Shown piece after piece: positions 12,501 through 23,130 of a stretch of 64,000 nt of DNA. The DNA is taken from the NCBI GenBank assembly GCA_951799445.1, contig OX637293.1, positions 14,818,001-14,882,000 on the forward strand, in the 5' to 3' direction. This stretch comes from Pseudisothecium myosuroides (taxonomy: Eukaryota > Streptophyta > Bryopsida > Hypnales > Lembophyllaceae). The notes under the pieces were generated by a model. That model worked only from the letters and a program-made list of their open reading frames with translations, made no database searches and was not told the DNA's origin. The stretch's first letter is position 1. The number at the start of each line of letters is the position of its first letter. The translations under genes and the position numbers were made by a program.

Positions 12501-12626
12501 TTTTCGGAGAAAATACCATAACTTCTTGCTACAATGTCGGAATTGAACAAAAATTATACTCCCACGTTCGTCTTCTCATTCTTCAACTTCAATAAAAGTT
12601 TCAAAAAAAATGATAAAAGTTGTATG

Positions 12627-12686
12627 CAAAAAGGTACATGCCCGAAAGTCCATTTGTCCCCCAAAGGGACAATGGTCCTTAAGGGG
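12627..12686. repeat. Right terminal region of piggyBac element
   Basis: Read inward from TTAA (reverse strand): CCCCTTAAGGACCATTGTCC, then CTTTGGGGGACAAATGG, then TTTCGGGCATGTACCT. The left end of the 27443-28373 element reads almost the same over about 60 bases (CCCCTAAAGGACCATTGTCC, then CTACGGGGGACAAATGC, then TTTTCGGGCAGGTACCT). Confidence 0.88.
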
Positions 12687-13101
12687 TTAAAAAATTGCAT
12701 GAATGAATTTATAAAAGCATAGGGTATTGGAAATATACCCCTCGTAGCTTTTTATATAAAAATACGGTCATCTTAAATAAAATAATCAAGGTAAATAGCC
12801 CCACATCAAATACCCTCTTAACTCAGGTATATACCTTAAATTACAAGGAGTGATCTCTCCATGCAATAATTGGTTCGATTGAAACTTAAATTTATACAAG
12901 TATACAAGTGCTACTACAAGAAGCTAGAATTTACTTCATGAAATTATCAAAAATTATGAAGCAAACATTAAAAAATGAGATGGAATGTTGGTTGAGACTT
13001 GTAGAATAATTTTTTCATTAATCCCTAACTGCCTGAGCATTCATATATGGTCGATCCAAAATTTCAAGCTCGTTTGTGTATAGGCAGTTAAATTCCTTTA
13101 A

Positions 13102-13837
13102 CCCCTAAACGCCGGGGGAGCCATTTCATGGCGTTTGGATGATTGTGTGGTGCTATGGAGGGAGATTAGAAACAATTTTTCATCCATTTCTTTTTCCTTG
13201 ACCTTTCACAAAGGATTATGAAGAGTACCCAAGCGAATTTGTAATTTTTCTAGTGGTTGTTAATTTGTGAATGAGAAGTTGGTAAAAAAAATGGATCACA
13301 AAAATGCTATTTTTAGTGTATTTTAGGAAGTTGTTGCTCCTTGCTCTAGATCTGAAATTTCTCAACAAAGATGATATTTTTTGAGTTTGAACCCAACTAA
13401 TGATATGAAGTCCATCTATTCTAGTTTCTACTCCAATTGGAATTTTGGAAAAATTTGTAATATTGAATATTTTATTGCAATTTGAACTTTGGATGGATTT
13501 TCAATGTATCCTACATTCTAATTATAGAATGTCACGGAATTCAAGTTTACACCATGATGTTTGTTACTATAATGTACACCCATAGTGAAATTTTCAGATT
13601 TTTTGAAATAATTTTCTATTTGATATGATTTTTCTTCATTCTATCTTAAAAAATTCTCAAAAAAATCAATTTTTCACCAAAAAATCTAAAATTTTGGTGA
13701 AGTAAAGAAGACATGTTATTTCATCTCTGAAAAATAAATCAAAAAAATTTCATGCATATCTTGTCACAAAATGGCAGCAAACTAAGTGAGGGGCGGTGAG
13801 GCTTAAAATCAATGGTTATAGGCCCGTCCTTTAAGGG
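13102..13837. mobile_element. TTAA-flanked non-autonomous element, subfamily 3
   Basis: TTAA on both sides (13098-13101 and 13838-13841), with CCCCTAAACGCCGGG at the left and GTCCTTTAAGGG at the right. The inside is AT-rich and non-coding. It contains a CATGATGTTTGTTACTATAA block also found at about 21066-21085 and, inverted, at about 14710-14730. Probably mobilised by a piggyBac-type transposase. Confidence 0.75.
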
Positions 13838-13841
13838 TTAA

Positions 13842-14585
13842 CCATTATAAAACTTATTTTCAGGCAATATTAAAGGTTAGCTATTGGAAATTTTATTTTT
13901 TAATAAAATAAATAAATATTTGATTTTTGAGAGGTCCTCAAAGGCACATATGTACCATTAGTAGAAGAGTAAAGCTTATCAATTTTACTTGATTTCCTAG
14001 CTTTAAGCAAAGCTTGCCAATTTACTTGATTTGAATTCTAAAAAATTATACTTATCCATTTGCTTTGAAAACGGTCCCAATAAAAAGCCAGAAATAAAAG
14101 TGTTTTCATGATTTTCACCATTGGAACTTTAAACATGCAAGTATTGATTTGGAGTTATTTGCAATTTCTACTTATTAAAAAAATTGCATTTCAACAATTG
14201 TAAGGTGGAATGCATAATGAGTTTGATAGCTCTTTATTTGAGCTTAAGGTTTTTCAAAGTGCATTTCAGTGTGATGATGCAATTTCTAGCTGTTCATGTC
14301 ACCTCCAATCCCAAAAACCTCTTGTATATGCAAAGTTCTCAAACATTGTGGAGAACAGCAGCATATTAAAAATAGAATACATGCATTTTTTTGGTTATAA
14401 TCTCTGAACTCCTAAGTATGTGATTTTACGCTCAAAACTAGTTCGCATTCTAACAAGCAAGCTCTTTGAATATCTATATGGTTAAATTTTGAAAAAAAAA
14501 CAATTTACTTCATTGGTAATAATTACAAGCCCATGCTCATTTTTCATAGAGAAAACACACTTGAAAAGGCTTGGGCACTCAGGAG
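13842..14585. mobile_element. Degenerate TTAA element, right tip only clear
   Basis: The right edge AAGGCTTGGGCACTCAGGAG abuts TTAA at 14586-14589, resembling the GGCCTTGGGACC...GGGG tips of neighbouring elements. The left edge is not recognisable; it may share the TTAA at 13838. Confidence 0.35.
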
Positions 14586-14589
14586 TTAA

Positions 14590-14999
14590 ACCCTAAAATC
14601 CAATTGCAAGGCCTTCTTTTCATTAAAAAAACATTTAAAATTACCATTTCTATTGCAAAGAGCAAAAAAATTCAAAAATAAAAATAATAGTAGAAAAAAT
14701 GGAAAGAATAGTAACAAACATCATGGTGTAATTGATAAACTCTTTGAGCTCACACCAAAAACAATTTGATATAGAAAAAGTTCAAAAGAGGTATATTTTG
14801 AACTTTCATGATGCTATCTTCAAAGTGTTACAAAAAGTTCAATTTTAACAATTTTGAAAAAACTCGAATGGAGTAAAAAGTAGATTATTATAGCAATATT
14901 TTTATAATTGAATTTTAAAGTATTTAAAATCAAGAACTATGTGAAAATTCAAGTTTTGATTTTCAAAATGCGCGTGGAGCTTGCAATGTCCTTCAAGGG
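14590..14999 (-). mobile_element. TTAA-flanked non-autonomous element, inverted
   Basis: It starts right after TTAA (14586-14589) with ACCCTAAAATCC and ends GTCCTTCAAGGG before ATAA, a one-base change from TTAA. The inner sequence is the reverse complement of the subfamily 3 block (CAAACATCATGGTGTAA near 14716). Confidence 0.6.
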
Positions 15000-15003
15000 A
15001 TAA

Positions 15004-15554
15004 AAAATTGTTGAGGAGAATTAGGTACAATAATAAAGAAAAAAACAAATCATTAATAGCTCTAAGATGGAATTGAAACATACTAATTCTAGTGGTGAGA
15101 TTGTTCTAGCAAATAAACCAAATTTTGTGCAATTTTTTTTTTAATTGTGAAAATTGAGATAAAAAAATGAATCCAATAAGTTGTCTTTTCAAGAAGATGC
15201 AATGATTGCCTAGGAATTAAGACTTTCTATAATTTTCTCATCATTAGTCCAAATAGAATGAAGTAAATATTTCCATATATACAAAAATATTTCTATAAGA
15301 AGCAAAAATTTATAAATTTTATTTTGACTTTTTGATTTTTTTATATTTTGCTTGACAAGATCTATTTTGGACTTAGAGTGGCATAACTTTTGTCTTCAGG
15401 CAATGATTGGAATACAAATTATATTCTTTGAAAGTTAAAACGGTTTTCTATCTTCAAAAAAAAGTTTCAAAAAATTATGACGGGAATTGAGATAAGAGGG
15501 GACTATCCAAAATCTATTTAATTTGTCATAGGGACAATGGGACTTTAGCGGGTG
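15004..15554 (-). mobile_element. TTAA element of the about 0.9-kb family, inverted and truncated
   Basis: The right tip, read in reverse, is CACCCGCTAAAGTCCCATTG next to TTAA (15555-15558). The inside matches the 16460-17345 and 27443-28373 elements in reverse, for example AATTTTCTCATCATTAGTCC and GTGGCATAACTTTTG. The left edge is uncertain. Confidence 0.6.
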
Positions 15555-15558
15555 TTAA

Positions 15559-16431
15559 CCCCTAAAATCCCAAGAATCCCCTTGAGGGATTCTAGTACTT
15601 TAGGCAGGTACCTTAGATCTTAATTTTTGGCAAGATTTTTTGAATTTTTAAAAAAAGATAGGAAAATTGATTAGTTTTCAAAGAATATCAATTTTATTTC
15701 AATTGTTGCCCAAGAGTAAAAGTTATACCATAATAAATCCAAAACAAGCAAAGTAGGGCAACAAAAACAAACAAGAAAATATGAATTAACTTCTTCTTTA
15801 AATTATTTTTTATAGATCATATTTTTTGTATTTGAAAAGAATTGATTCATCCCATGATTTGGATTTGTGATGTGAAAATAATGCAGGCAATCTTAGCAAA
15901 TTTTTGAGAAAATAATGTATTGGATCTATTTATGATCTCAATTTTAACAATTTAAAAAAAAATTGAGCATGGTCTAGTTTGTTTTCTAGAATAATCTCAT
16001 CATTGGGATTAGTGTGTTTCAATTCCATATTAGAGATATCAACAATTTAATTTTTCTTTCCATCTTGTATCTACTTTAAATTAAGTACTTTTCAAAGAAT
16101 GAAAATCATGGGATTTTTTTTTTAATTTCCAAATTCTCAATTCAATTTTTCAATTTTTCAATTTTAATTTCACAATCTGTAATTTAGAATCTTAAGTTAA
16201 ATGGATTCAACACCTTAAAATCTAATCATGTTAGGAGCAGAAAAACTTGATTTTTCCACTTGCAACAATCTCGGTTTCTAAAATTTTGTGTACACATTCT
16301 CATACTAGCCTAGTACAAGATCCTATGGTTGGATATGCAAAAGAAACAAATGTTTTTAAATTTTGTTGTTTGCATTGAAAATGGTAGTTTTGAGTGATTT
16401 TTGATGAAAAATGGCAGTGGGACCTTAGGTG
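15559..16431 (+). mobile_element. TTAA-flanked element, about 0.9-kb family
   Basis: TTAA at 15555-15558 and 16432-16435. Left tip CCCCTAAAATCCCAAG; right region TGAAAATGGTAGTTTTGAG and ATGGCAGTGGGACCTTAGGT. It shares with its relatives the order of blocks GAGTAAAAGTTATACCA, TCATTGGGATTAGTGTGTTT and TTAATTCCATAT-like motifs. Non-coding. Confidence 0.78.
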
Positions 16432-16459
16432 TTAAAACAATATCATTGTTTTGATTATA

Positions 16460-17345
16460 TCCCTAAAGTCCCTTTGTCCCCCTTGGAGGACAATTGGATT
16501 TTGGGTAGGCTCCTACAATCTCTATTTTCATCTTGATTTTTGAGACCATTTTTGAAGATAGAAAAACACATTAGTTTCCTAAAAATATAATTTTTGTTTC
16601 AATCAATGCCTGGGAGCAAAAGTAATGCCACCCTAAGTCCAAAATAGGACTCATCAAGCAATACAAGAAGAATTCCAAAAAGTGAAAATCAATTTTTCAA
16701 TTTTTTTTCCTTGTAGAAAATATTTTGTCTACATAGAAAGATTTGAATCATTCTATTTGAATTAGTGATGAGAATCGTGGACAATCTTGTAGTTCAAGCA
16801 ATCTAAGCATCTTTTTGAAAAAATAATTGATAGGATTAATTTTTTACCACAATTTTTATAATTTTTCAAGAAAAAAATTCAATAGGGTTTAGTTTGTTTT
16901 TTTACAACAATCTCACCATTCGGATTATTGCATTTCAATTCCATCTTAGACCTATTAATGATACCTATTATTCAATAAATTTCTTAAATAATGAAAATCA
17001 AGTATGTGTTTTTAAAAAAAATCCTTGACTTTCAAGTCAAATCTACAATAGAGAATTTCTTTATTCAATATTGGTAGTGCAAAAATTTTAAGCTAAGAAG
17101 ATTCAAAGGCTTAAAAACTACGTAGGCAAGGTGGACAAAACCCGGGTTTTTTCATGTAAAATGCAAATATCTTGCAAATTATGCGGTCAAGGTTTTTGAA
17201 ATTTCTTCCACATGTTTTTGTACTGGTCTAGTGCAAGATCTTACAGTTAAATATGGGAATTTTTTAAAAAAGTTTTAGCACTTTGCAATAAAAATGGCAA
17301 TTTTATGTAGAATTTGATGTTAAAAAGGCCTTGGGACCATGGGGG
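16460..17345 (+). mobile_element. TTAA element, about 0.9-kb family
   Basis: Left tip TCCCTAAAGTCCCTTTGTCC with the following palindromic TTGTCCCCC...GGAGGACAA; right tip GGCCTTGGGACCATGGGG before TTAA (17346-17349). The left target site has decayed (TTAT). The internal blocks are as in the 15559-16431 copy. Non-coding. Confidence 0.72.
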
Positions 17346-17349
17346 TTAA

Positions 17350-17776
17350 ATTTCCAATCATTAATTTTACTATGCTACGGATCATAATAACCAAAGTTTT
17401 TCAATGGGTTGTAAGTAAAATAAAAAAAGTCTAGCATCTAATTCTCCATCTTTCAACCATTTAGACTCAACCATGTGAGTTTAAAAATCTTATTTGTTAT
17501 TTATATTCACTTAAAGATGTTAGTATTTTGCACAGTTGCTTACAATGACTGACAATGCATGAACAATTACTTAGGCAAATGTAAATCGTAAAATCCAAAA
17601 TCACATTTATACTATTGCAAGAAACTCATTCAATTTTTTTAGAGAAATAACTTTGCTTTCTTCCGTGGAATTGGAAAAAATTAAGCCTATGTTTATTCAA
17701 GGTCCCACATCAAATTCCACATGACAATGAGCGCATTGCCTCCCCTAATAGTCAAATCAACAAACCATAATTGAAC
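17350..17776. other. Intergenic, no gene seen
   Basis: AT-rich sequence without paired repeats, RNA genes or domain-bearing frames that I can recognise. Confidence 0.4.
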
Positions 17777-18077
17777 ACATTAGATGGGATTCGGGGGTCT
17801 TGGAGGGTTGCGAGTTCCCATACGTTCCCAGACTGCAAGAACGCTGCGGGAACACGCTACAGCAATTGGCTGATGTGGCACAACAACCCTTGTCATTTTT
17901 GGAAAATTTTAATTTAATTTTAAAAAAATTGCTCAAAATGATATTTGCAATTTTTCATTTTTCATTTTATTTTTAAATAAATATTTTTTGATAGTTGTAT
18001 CGTTGTTCACAAAATCAGGCCAGATCGGGGAACGCCCCTAAAACGGCCCTCTAGAGACCCCCCAAAACATCTAATGT
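17777..18077. mobile_element. Small TIR element (ACATTAGATG)
   Basis: ACATTAGATGGGATTCGGGG at the left pairs with CCCCCCAAAACATCTAATGT at the right. The 301-bp inside has a GC-rich left part (CGTTCCC..., GCGGGAACACGC) and a GC-rich right part (CGGGGAACGCCCC) around an AT-rich centre. Non-coding; superfamily not assigned. Confidence 0.6.
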
Positions 18078-18467
18078 CTATATTTGACAATCCCTACAAC
18101 TTCTTATCTTCCATCCCTACTCACTCCACATGGGTTTTATAAATGTCAAATTAACTCATTGCAAGTCAAATTTAGAATTAAATTGATTAAACTTAGATTT
18201 GATAGGTCTCTTCTAGACATAGTAGGTTAGAGGGTTTGGAGAATATTTAGAAGTTTGTGCACTAGCCATCCAATGTGGCCATTTGTCAAAACTTCAAAGT
18301 TTTGGTTGTGATGCTCAAAAAGCAATACAATAACTACATACCTTCTAGTAGCTATAAGTGTAGATGTTGACTTTAATCCCTAAAGAACATGATCCATTGG
18401 AAAATGATCTAATATCATATCCAAGCTAAATTTAGCCTTTAAAATTGTGTTCAAATATCAATTTTAC

Positions 18468-18783
18468 CATTACAAGAAGTTTCAGCCCTCGAAGGGGCCG
18501 CTAACAGATGATTTTTGGCACCCTTGTGGTGCAATTACAAGAACAGTAAAAAAATATTCTTTTATTAAAAAAAAATTTAATTAAAAAAAAACAATTAAAA
18601 TTACAATTAAAAAAGTAAAAAAAATATTAAAAATTAAAAAAGTCTGACGTGGCACTGACGTGGCACAAGTAGTGCCACATCAGCACCCGAAATCAAATAA
18701 TTTTTTATTTGAATTTTTTCTTCAATTGCACCCGGGGGGGTCAAAGCTCGCAGCCCCTTCGAGGGCTGAAATTTCTTGTAATG
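18468..18783. mobile_element. MITE with GC-rich 30-bp TIR
   Basis: CATTACAAGAAGTTTCAGCC at the left and its inverse GGCTGAAATTTCTTGTAATG at the right continue inward to CTCGAAGGGG/CCCCTTCGAG. The CATTACAAG tip resembles CACTA-class tips (CACTACAAG), but this is only a similarity. The middle is almost pure A/T, followed by GACGTGGCAC(T)GACGTGGCAC direct repeats and their inverse GTGCCACATC. Confidence 0.75.
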
Positions 18784-19009
18784 ATTTTTAATATGTGATA
18801 TCACAGATTTTTTATTAGAGTAAAAATTCAATTTTTTTACTAAAAAATTGCCATTCTTATCATTTTTGTAGCAAAAAATGAATATAAATTAGTAAATATT
18901 GAAAAAAAATCCAATTTATTTTTACACCAAAATCACCCTTTCAAATGACCTTGAAGAGTTGAAGTCAAATGCTACTTTCAAGATGAATTTATCTTTTTTT
19001 GTCATTGAT

Positions 19010-20099
19010 GGGTGAATGCAAGAAACACCTGTACTATTTGTTGCGTTCCGTCACACCTTAGCTTTTGATTTTTGTTTTGGCTATAACTTTTGTGTTTTAG
19101 GTCCAAATGACTCAAAATTTGTAGTGAAGCTACTTATAACTATTATATACTATACCTGATTTTTGAGGATTTTGCAAAAATAATTTACTATTTTTAAACA
19201 ACCCCGAAAATTTCTCACAATGGTTGATTTAGGGTTTTTTAGCACCATTTAAGCGCAAAAAAAACGAATTTTGAGCTGAAATTTGGAGAGGATGGTCTCT
19301 GAGTAGACTTATAGCTACTATCCAAAGGAATTTTAAAAATACTTATTTTTATGTGGTGTAGAGGTCCACAAAGAGAGATTCTTTCTACATTTTTTTTCAA
19401 AGATATAAAACAATATTTTGGTGACTTTTTTGGCCAAATCTCATCACCAAAAAGTCTTCTCAAATAGTCAATTTTTATAAATTTTTTTAAAAAAATCCTA
19501 TTTTTTACAAATTAAAATGTTAGAAGTGGTATTTTCTTCACCAGACTTTTGGACATAGAATTCACATAGAATTCCGGTGAAGAAAATACCACTTCTAACA
19601 TTTTAATTTGTAAAAAATAGGATTTTTTTTTTAAAAATATATAAAAATTTACTATTTGAGAAGACTTTTTGGTGATGAGATTTGACCAAAAAAATCACCA
19701 AAATATTGTTTTATATCTTTGAAAAAAAATGTAGAAAGAAGCTCTCTTTGTGGACCTCTACACCACATAAAAATAAGTATTTTTAAAATTCCTTTGGACA
19801 GTAGCTATTAGTCTACTAAGAGACCATCCTCTCCAAATTTCAGCTCAAAATTCGTTTTTTTGGATTCCATTTAGTGCTAAAAACCCCTAAATCAGCCATT
19901 GTGAGAAATTTTTGGGGTTGTTTAAAAATAGTAAATTATTTTTGAAAAATCCTCAAAAATCAGGTATAGTATATAATAGTTATGAGTAGCTTCCATGTAA
20001 ATTTCAAGTCATTTGGAGCTAAAATACAAAAGTTATGGCCAAAACAAAAATAAAATACTAAGGTGTGACATATTGCATTAAGTGTTTCTTGCAATCACC
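19010..20099. mobile_element. Long foldback element, about 1.09 kb
   Basis: The left half from GGTGAATGCAAGAAACAC is repeated inverted up to GTGTTTCTTGCAATCACC. The arms are each about 530 bases and nearly identical (for example GGTATTTTCTTCACC(A)G beside CCGGTGAAGAAAATACC), with only some 15-20 bases between them near 19550-19570. TTGAT occurs on both sides (19005-19009, 20100-20104), a possible 5-bp target duplication. No coding frame of note. Transcription across it would give a long hairpin RNA. Confidence 0.85.
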
Positions 20100-20589
20100 T
20101 TGATCTGTAAAAATTTGATATTTTTCTCTTGTGAAAGAATATATTTTCTATTGATCTTGATTTTTCCAGAATTTTTGATGACAAAAAATTATTGTGATAT
20201 TAAAAAGTAAAAGTAAAATTGAAGAAAATATTAATTATAATATAAATAGAATAATTTGAAGTTCTTACTGTAAATGAAGTTTAGAATGAGAAACTAAATT
20301 TTTTAAATTTCAATTAAAAAACCATTTGAAAAGAAGAAAATAAAAATGAAATGTACGCAATATTGTGTAATTTGGATTCTAATACATATTGCTTGTAATT
20401 GCAAAATTTATTTAAATTTTTGAATTTAAAAAAAATTCTAAATGAAGTAGAAACATAATTTGTCAAGCAAGCTTCATTTTTTAGTTTAAATTAAATACCA
20501 AAAAATGGTTATTTAGAAAGTTACATTCAAAATTGATGAAGGCACATTTATTTTTTGAATGTGAGAATCTGTAGGGGTTAAACATTGTA

Positions 20590-21290
20590 ATTTCTCAAGG
20601 TTGCCCCTAGGCTAGTTATGACATGTAAGCCTAGTACTCAAATGCCCATAGAGCAACAAAGTGGCTCAATGGATATATGCTTGCGAATGAGCTTTAGACT
20701 AGATGAATAATTGTGATTTTCACCTTTTTTCCTCCAATTTTTTAAATGTGTATGTTGGTGGAAATTTCTCAGTGAGATATAATTCAATTCTCTACAAAAG
20801 TGGAGTCGAAAAATGAATCACAAAAGATGTTTTTCCAATATATTACAGCAACTTGCATCTCCTTGTTTTAGCTATGAATTAAGGAGAAAATATGCCCTTT
20901 TGAGTTTGAGGCCTACTAATGAAATGGAGTTTATTCATCTAAATTTTATTCTAATTTGAAAATTCGTAAAACTCCTAACATTCAATTGCTTATTGAACTT
21001 TGGATCTATAACCTTTGTCTATTGGATTTCTAATTAGAAATTGATACAAAAATTTGGTTTACATCATGATGTTCCACACTATAATGTATACCCATGGTGA
21101 AAGTTTAAAAAAATCAAGCGTATATTGTAACTGATATGATTTTTCTTCACTCTAACTTCAAATTTTTATAGTAATCTTAGATTTTCACCCTTAAAATTGA
21201 ATTTTTTGTAAGACTTATACAAAAGAATTGTAATTTCATCTCTGAAAAATACAACGACAAAAATAGTTTCCATCCATATTTATGGGGAAA
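20590..21290 (+). mobile_element. Fragment of TTAA subfamily 3
   Basis: Homologous along its length to 13102-13837: the GAGTTTGAGGCCTACTAATG block (20908-20927), ACATCATGATGTTCC (about 21060) and TTTCATCTCTGAAAAATA (about 21235) recur in the same order. A GGGGTTAA lies at 20576-20583. Proper ends of this copy are not seen. Confidence 0.5.
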
Positions 21291-21944
21291 ATAGAAGATA
21301 CAAAGCAAAATTGAGATTGCTCACCTCATCATAGGTTTCCTCCTTCAAAGGTTTAAGATATTTTTTAATCCTTGAACGATGCCGTGGATGTTTATTGTCC
21401 CATAGATGCCAGAGAATCCTTCTATAGAAGATAAAAGTGCACATGTTCATCCTTGGAATTTGATGTGAAAAGCGGGGAGGGTCTTGCACAATAGTTTGAC
21501 CTCGGATGAGTGCTCTTGGATTTTTTGAAGAAGTTCATTGAACTTGCAACTGAACTCCAAATGAATCTGGTTTTCAGGCATCTTTCTGTTGGCTCCAGCA
21601 TATTCCACCAACGGTGCAGGAAGCAACCCTACTTTTCGATGTTTCTGAGCACGAGATTTGGAGACAGGAGGAACATGATCAGTCAAGACTAGCTCTTCGA
21701 TTCATGCAGCCCTAGCTAGCTAACTAGTGTTTGAGGTGGGAAATCTTCTTTGTCGACTGCAAACTAGCCAGGAGGCCATGTGTCTCTTCCCCCATTTGGC
21801 CGTCAAAACCAAGAATGCTTGCGCACACATTGACCGTTTAAGTAGGTCACTCAATAAGCAGGCTTCTGCGTGCAAGTTAAGCACTCCGGGAAGGCCAAAC
21901 GCTGCGGAAAAGGAAGTTGGTTCCCCAGAATACGTACAAGCAAG

Positions 21945-22445
21945 TCTTTGCTTTTGTGCAGTTTATTGACAAGTCCCAGGCAGTTCCCAACTTCTAGGCG
22001 CCAACCACTTTGAACCTCAGCTTGAGACTGAAGAGTTTGGAGGTCTGGATCGATCGACACTAAGCTTAAGTTAAGCTTAGGCGCAAGTAGATGCACAAGC
22101 AAGTTGGTGATGCTTTCTACAGTAGAACCTCTCTAAGTTGATCCCCTCTAAGTCAATATAGCATTGTCAGGAAGTATTGATTGCCGGTCCCAACTTAACA
22201 ATATGAACCACATACGAACATGATGACCCTTCCTAATGTAATAACCTCTCTAACTCAATGTGTCAGACCGGTCCCAACTCTATCAACTTAGAGAGGTTCT
22301 ACTGTACTTTGCTTTTGTGCAATTTATTGACAAGTCCCCAGGCAGCTCCCAACTTCTAGGTGCCGACCACTTTGAACCTCAGCTTGAGCTTGAAGAGTTT
22401 GGAGGTCTAGATCGACACGAAGCTTAGATCCAAGTAGATGCGTAC
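21945..22445. repeat. Tandem duplication of about 150 bp split by a MITE
   Basis: The sequence from CTTTGCTTTTGTGCAGTTTA to CAAGTAGATGCACAAG (about 21951-22102) recurs as CTTTGCTTTTGTGCAATTTA to CAAGTAGATGCGTAC (about 22317-22445). Both include CCAACTTCTAGG and TGAAGAGTTTGGAGGTCT. The Emigrant-like element at 22120-22314 lies between them. No gene product was recognised, though the block is less AT-rich than its surroundings and may derive from a gene. Confidence 0.7.
22120..22314. mobile_element. Emigrant-like (pogo/Tc1-mariner) MITE
   Basis: Left CAGTAGAACCTCTCTAAGTT and right AACTTAGAGAGGTTCTACTG are inverted copies, flanked by TA on both sides (22118-22119, 22315-22316). The tip closely follows the known plant Emigrant tip (CAGTAAAACCTCTATAAATT). 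Length 195 bp, non-coding. Confidence 0.85.
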
Positions 22446-23130
22446 TTGTTGCGTAGACTCCAAGTTGAACTTCCGCCATGTACCTGACTGGATTATTATT
22501 TTGTGTCAGCTGATCATGCTTGTGTTGCGCAACTGAAGAGGCGATTTGATTTCCAAGATGATGGTCCACACACTAGACAGACAGTACTGTTTCATGTGTT
22601 CAAAGGATCATCCGCTTCTGACATGAAAAGATGCTCCACAATATCCCGTCGTGCTCGAACTTGTGGTGCAGGACCAAGTCCTCACTTGTAGGCATTCTCA
22701 CTGTTCTTTTTGGTTGGAAACAAACGAAACGGACGTTCACTGGCAGTTCTACTTGGACGGACCTCGGTGCCTGCCTTGGTGACCTCAGATTTCATGGCAG
22801 CCACTTTCCATTGGATCCAATTTTCAAGTAAGGTAAGTTACAAAAACAGAACGATGTACAACAAACTGTATGTATTTTTGCAACAATGGGATCCTCAAAG
22901 TAAGCTCCAAACTTTATTTTATGGATGGAGCATTGAATGTGGTCAGTACAGTACAGATGAAATAGGAAATGTAGTGTCAATATTTCTCACTTCGGGTCAG
23001 TTTAAGTTTGTGCTTTATAGAAATTCTCAGGTTCAGATTCTGAAGTTCAACCCCTATTCTGAAAGTCCTCAAGGAGTGCCTGTGTCTCCATTTCCAATGT
23101 GAGTGAAGATATGTCATAAAGTGCAACTTA
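22446..23130. other. Gene-like composition, no gene recognised
   Basis: Less AT-rich than the flanks, with a 130-codon plus-strand frame (22710-23102) that shows no domain I know. The GTGTCTCCATTTCCAA...GTGCAACTTAG stretch at its end (about 23083-23130) is repeated at about 23628-23674, so a duplication or insertion lies between. Possibly a gene fragment. Confidence 0.3.

Larger units (their letters stand above)
6901..12686 (-). mobile_element. piggyBac-type DNA transposon (decayed autonomous copy)
   Basis: TTAA lies on both sides (6897-6900 and 12687-12690), the target duplication typical of piggyBac. The left tip TCCCTTAAGGACCAT and the inverted right tip CCCCTTAAGGACCAT match at 14 of 15 positions. 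Inside, on the minus strand, is a recognisable piggyBac transposase with DDD catalytic motifs and a C-terminal cysteine-rich region, split by introns and broken by mutations. Just inside the right tip is a short palindrome, TGTCCCTTTGGGGGACA (12649-12665 read in reverse). Three GC-rich islands interrupt the otherwise AT-rich element. At about 5.8 kb it is longer than the classic animal piggyBac (about 2.5 kb), consistent with introns and extra sequence. Confidence 0.92.

Noticed and set aside
22710..23102. 130-codon ORF as a gene
   Set aside because: No domain, no convincing splice context and no conserved motif; kept only as gene-like sequence of unknown nature.
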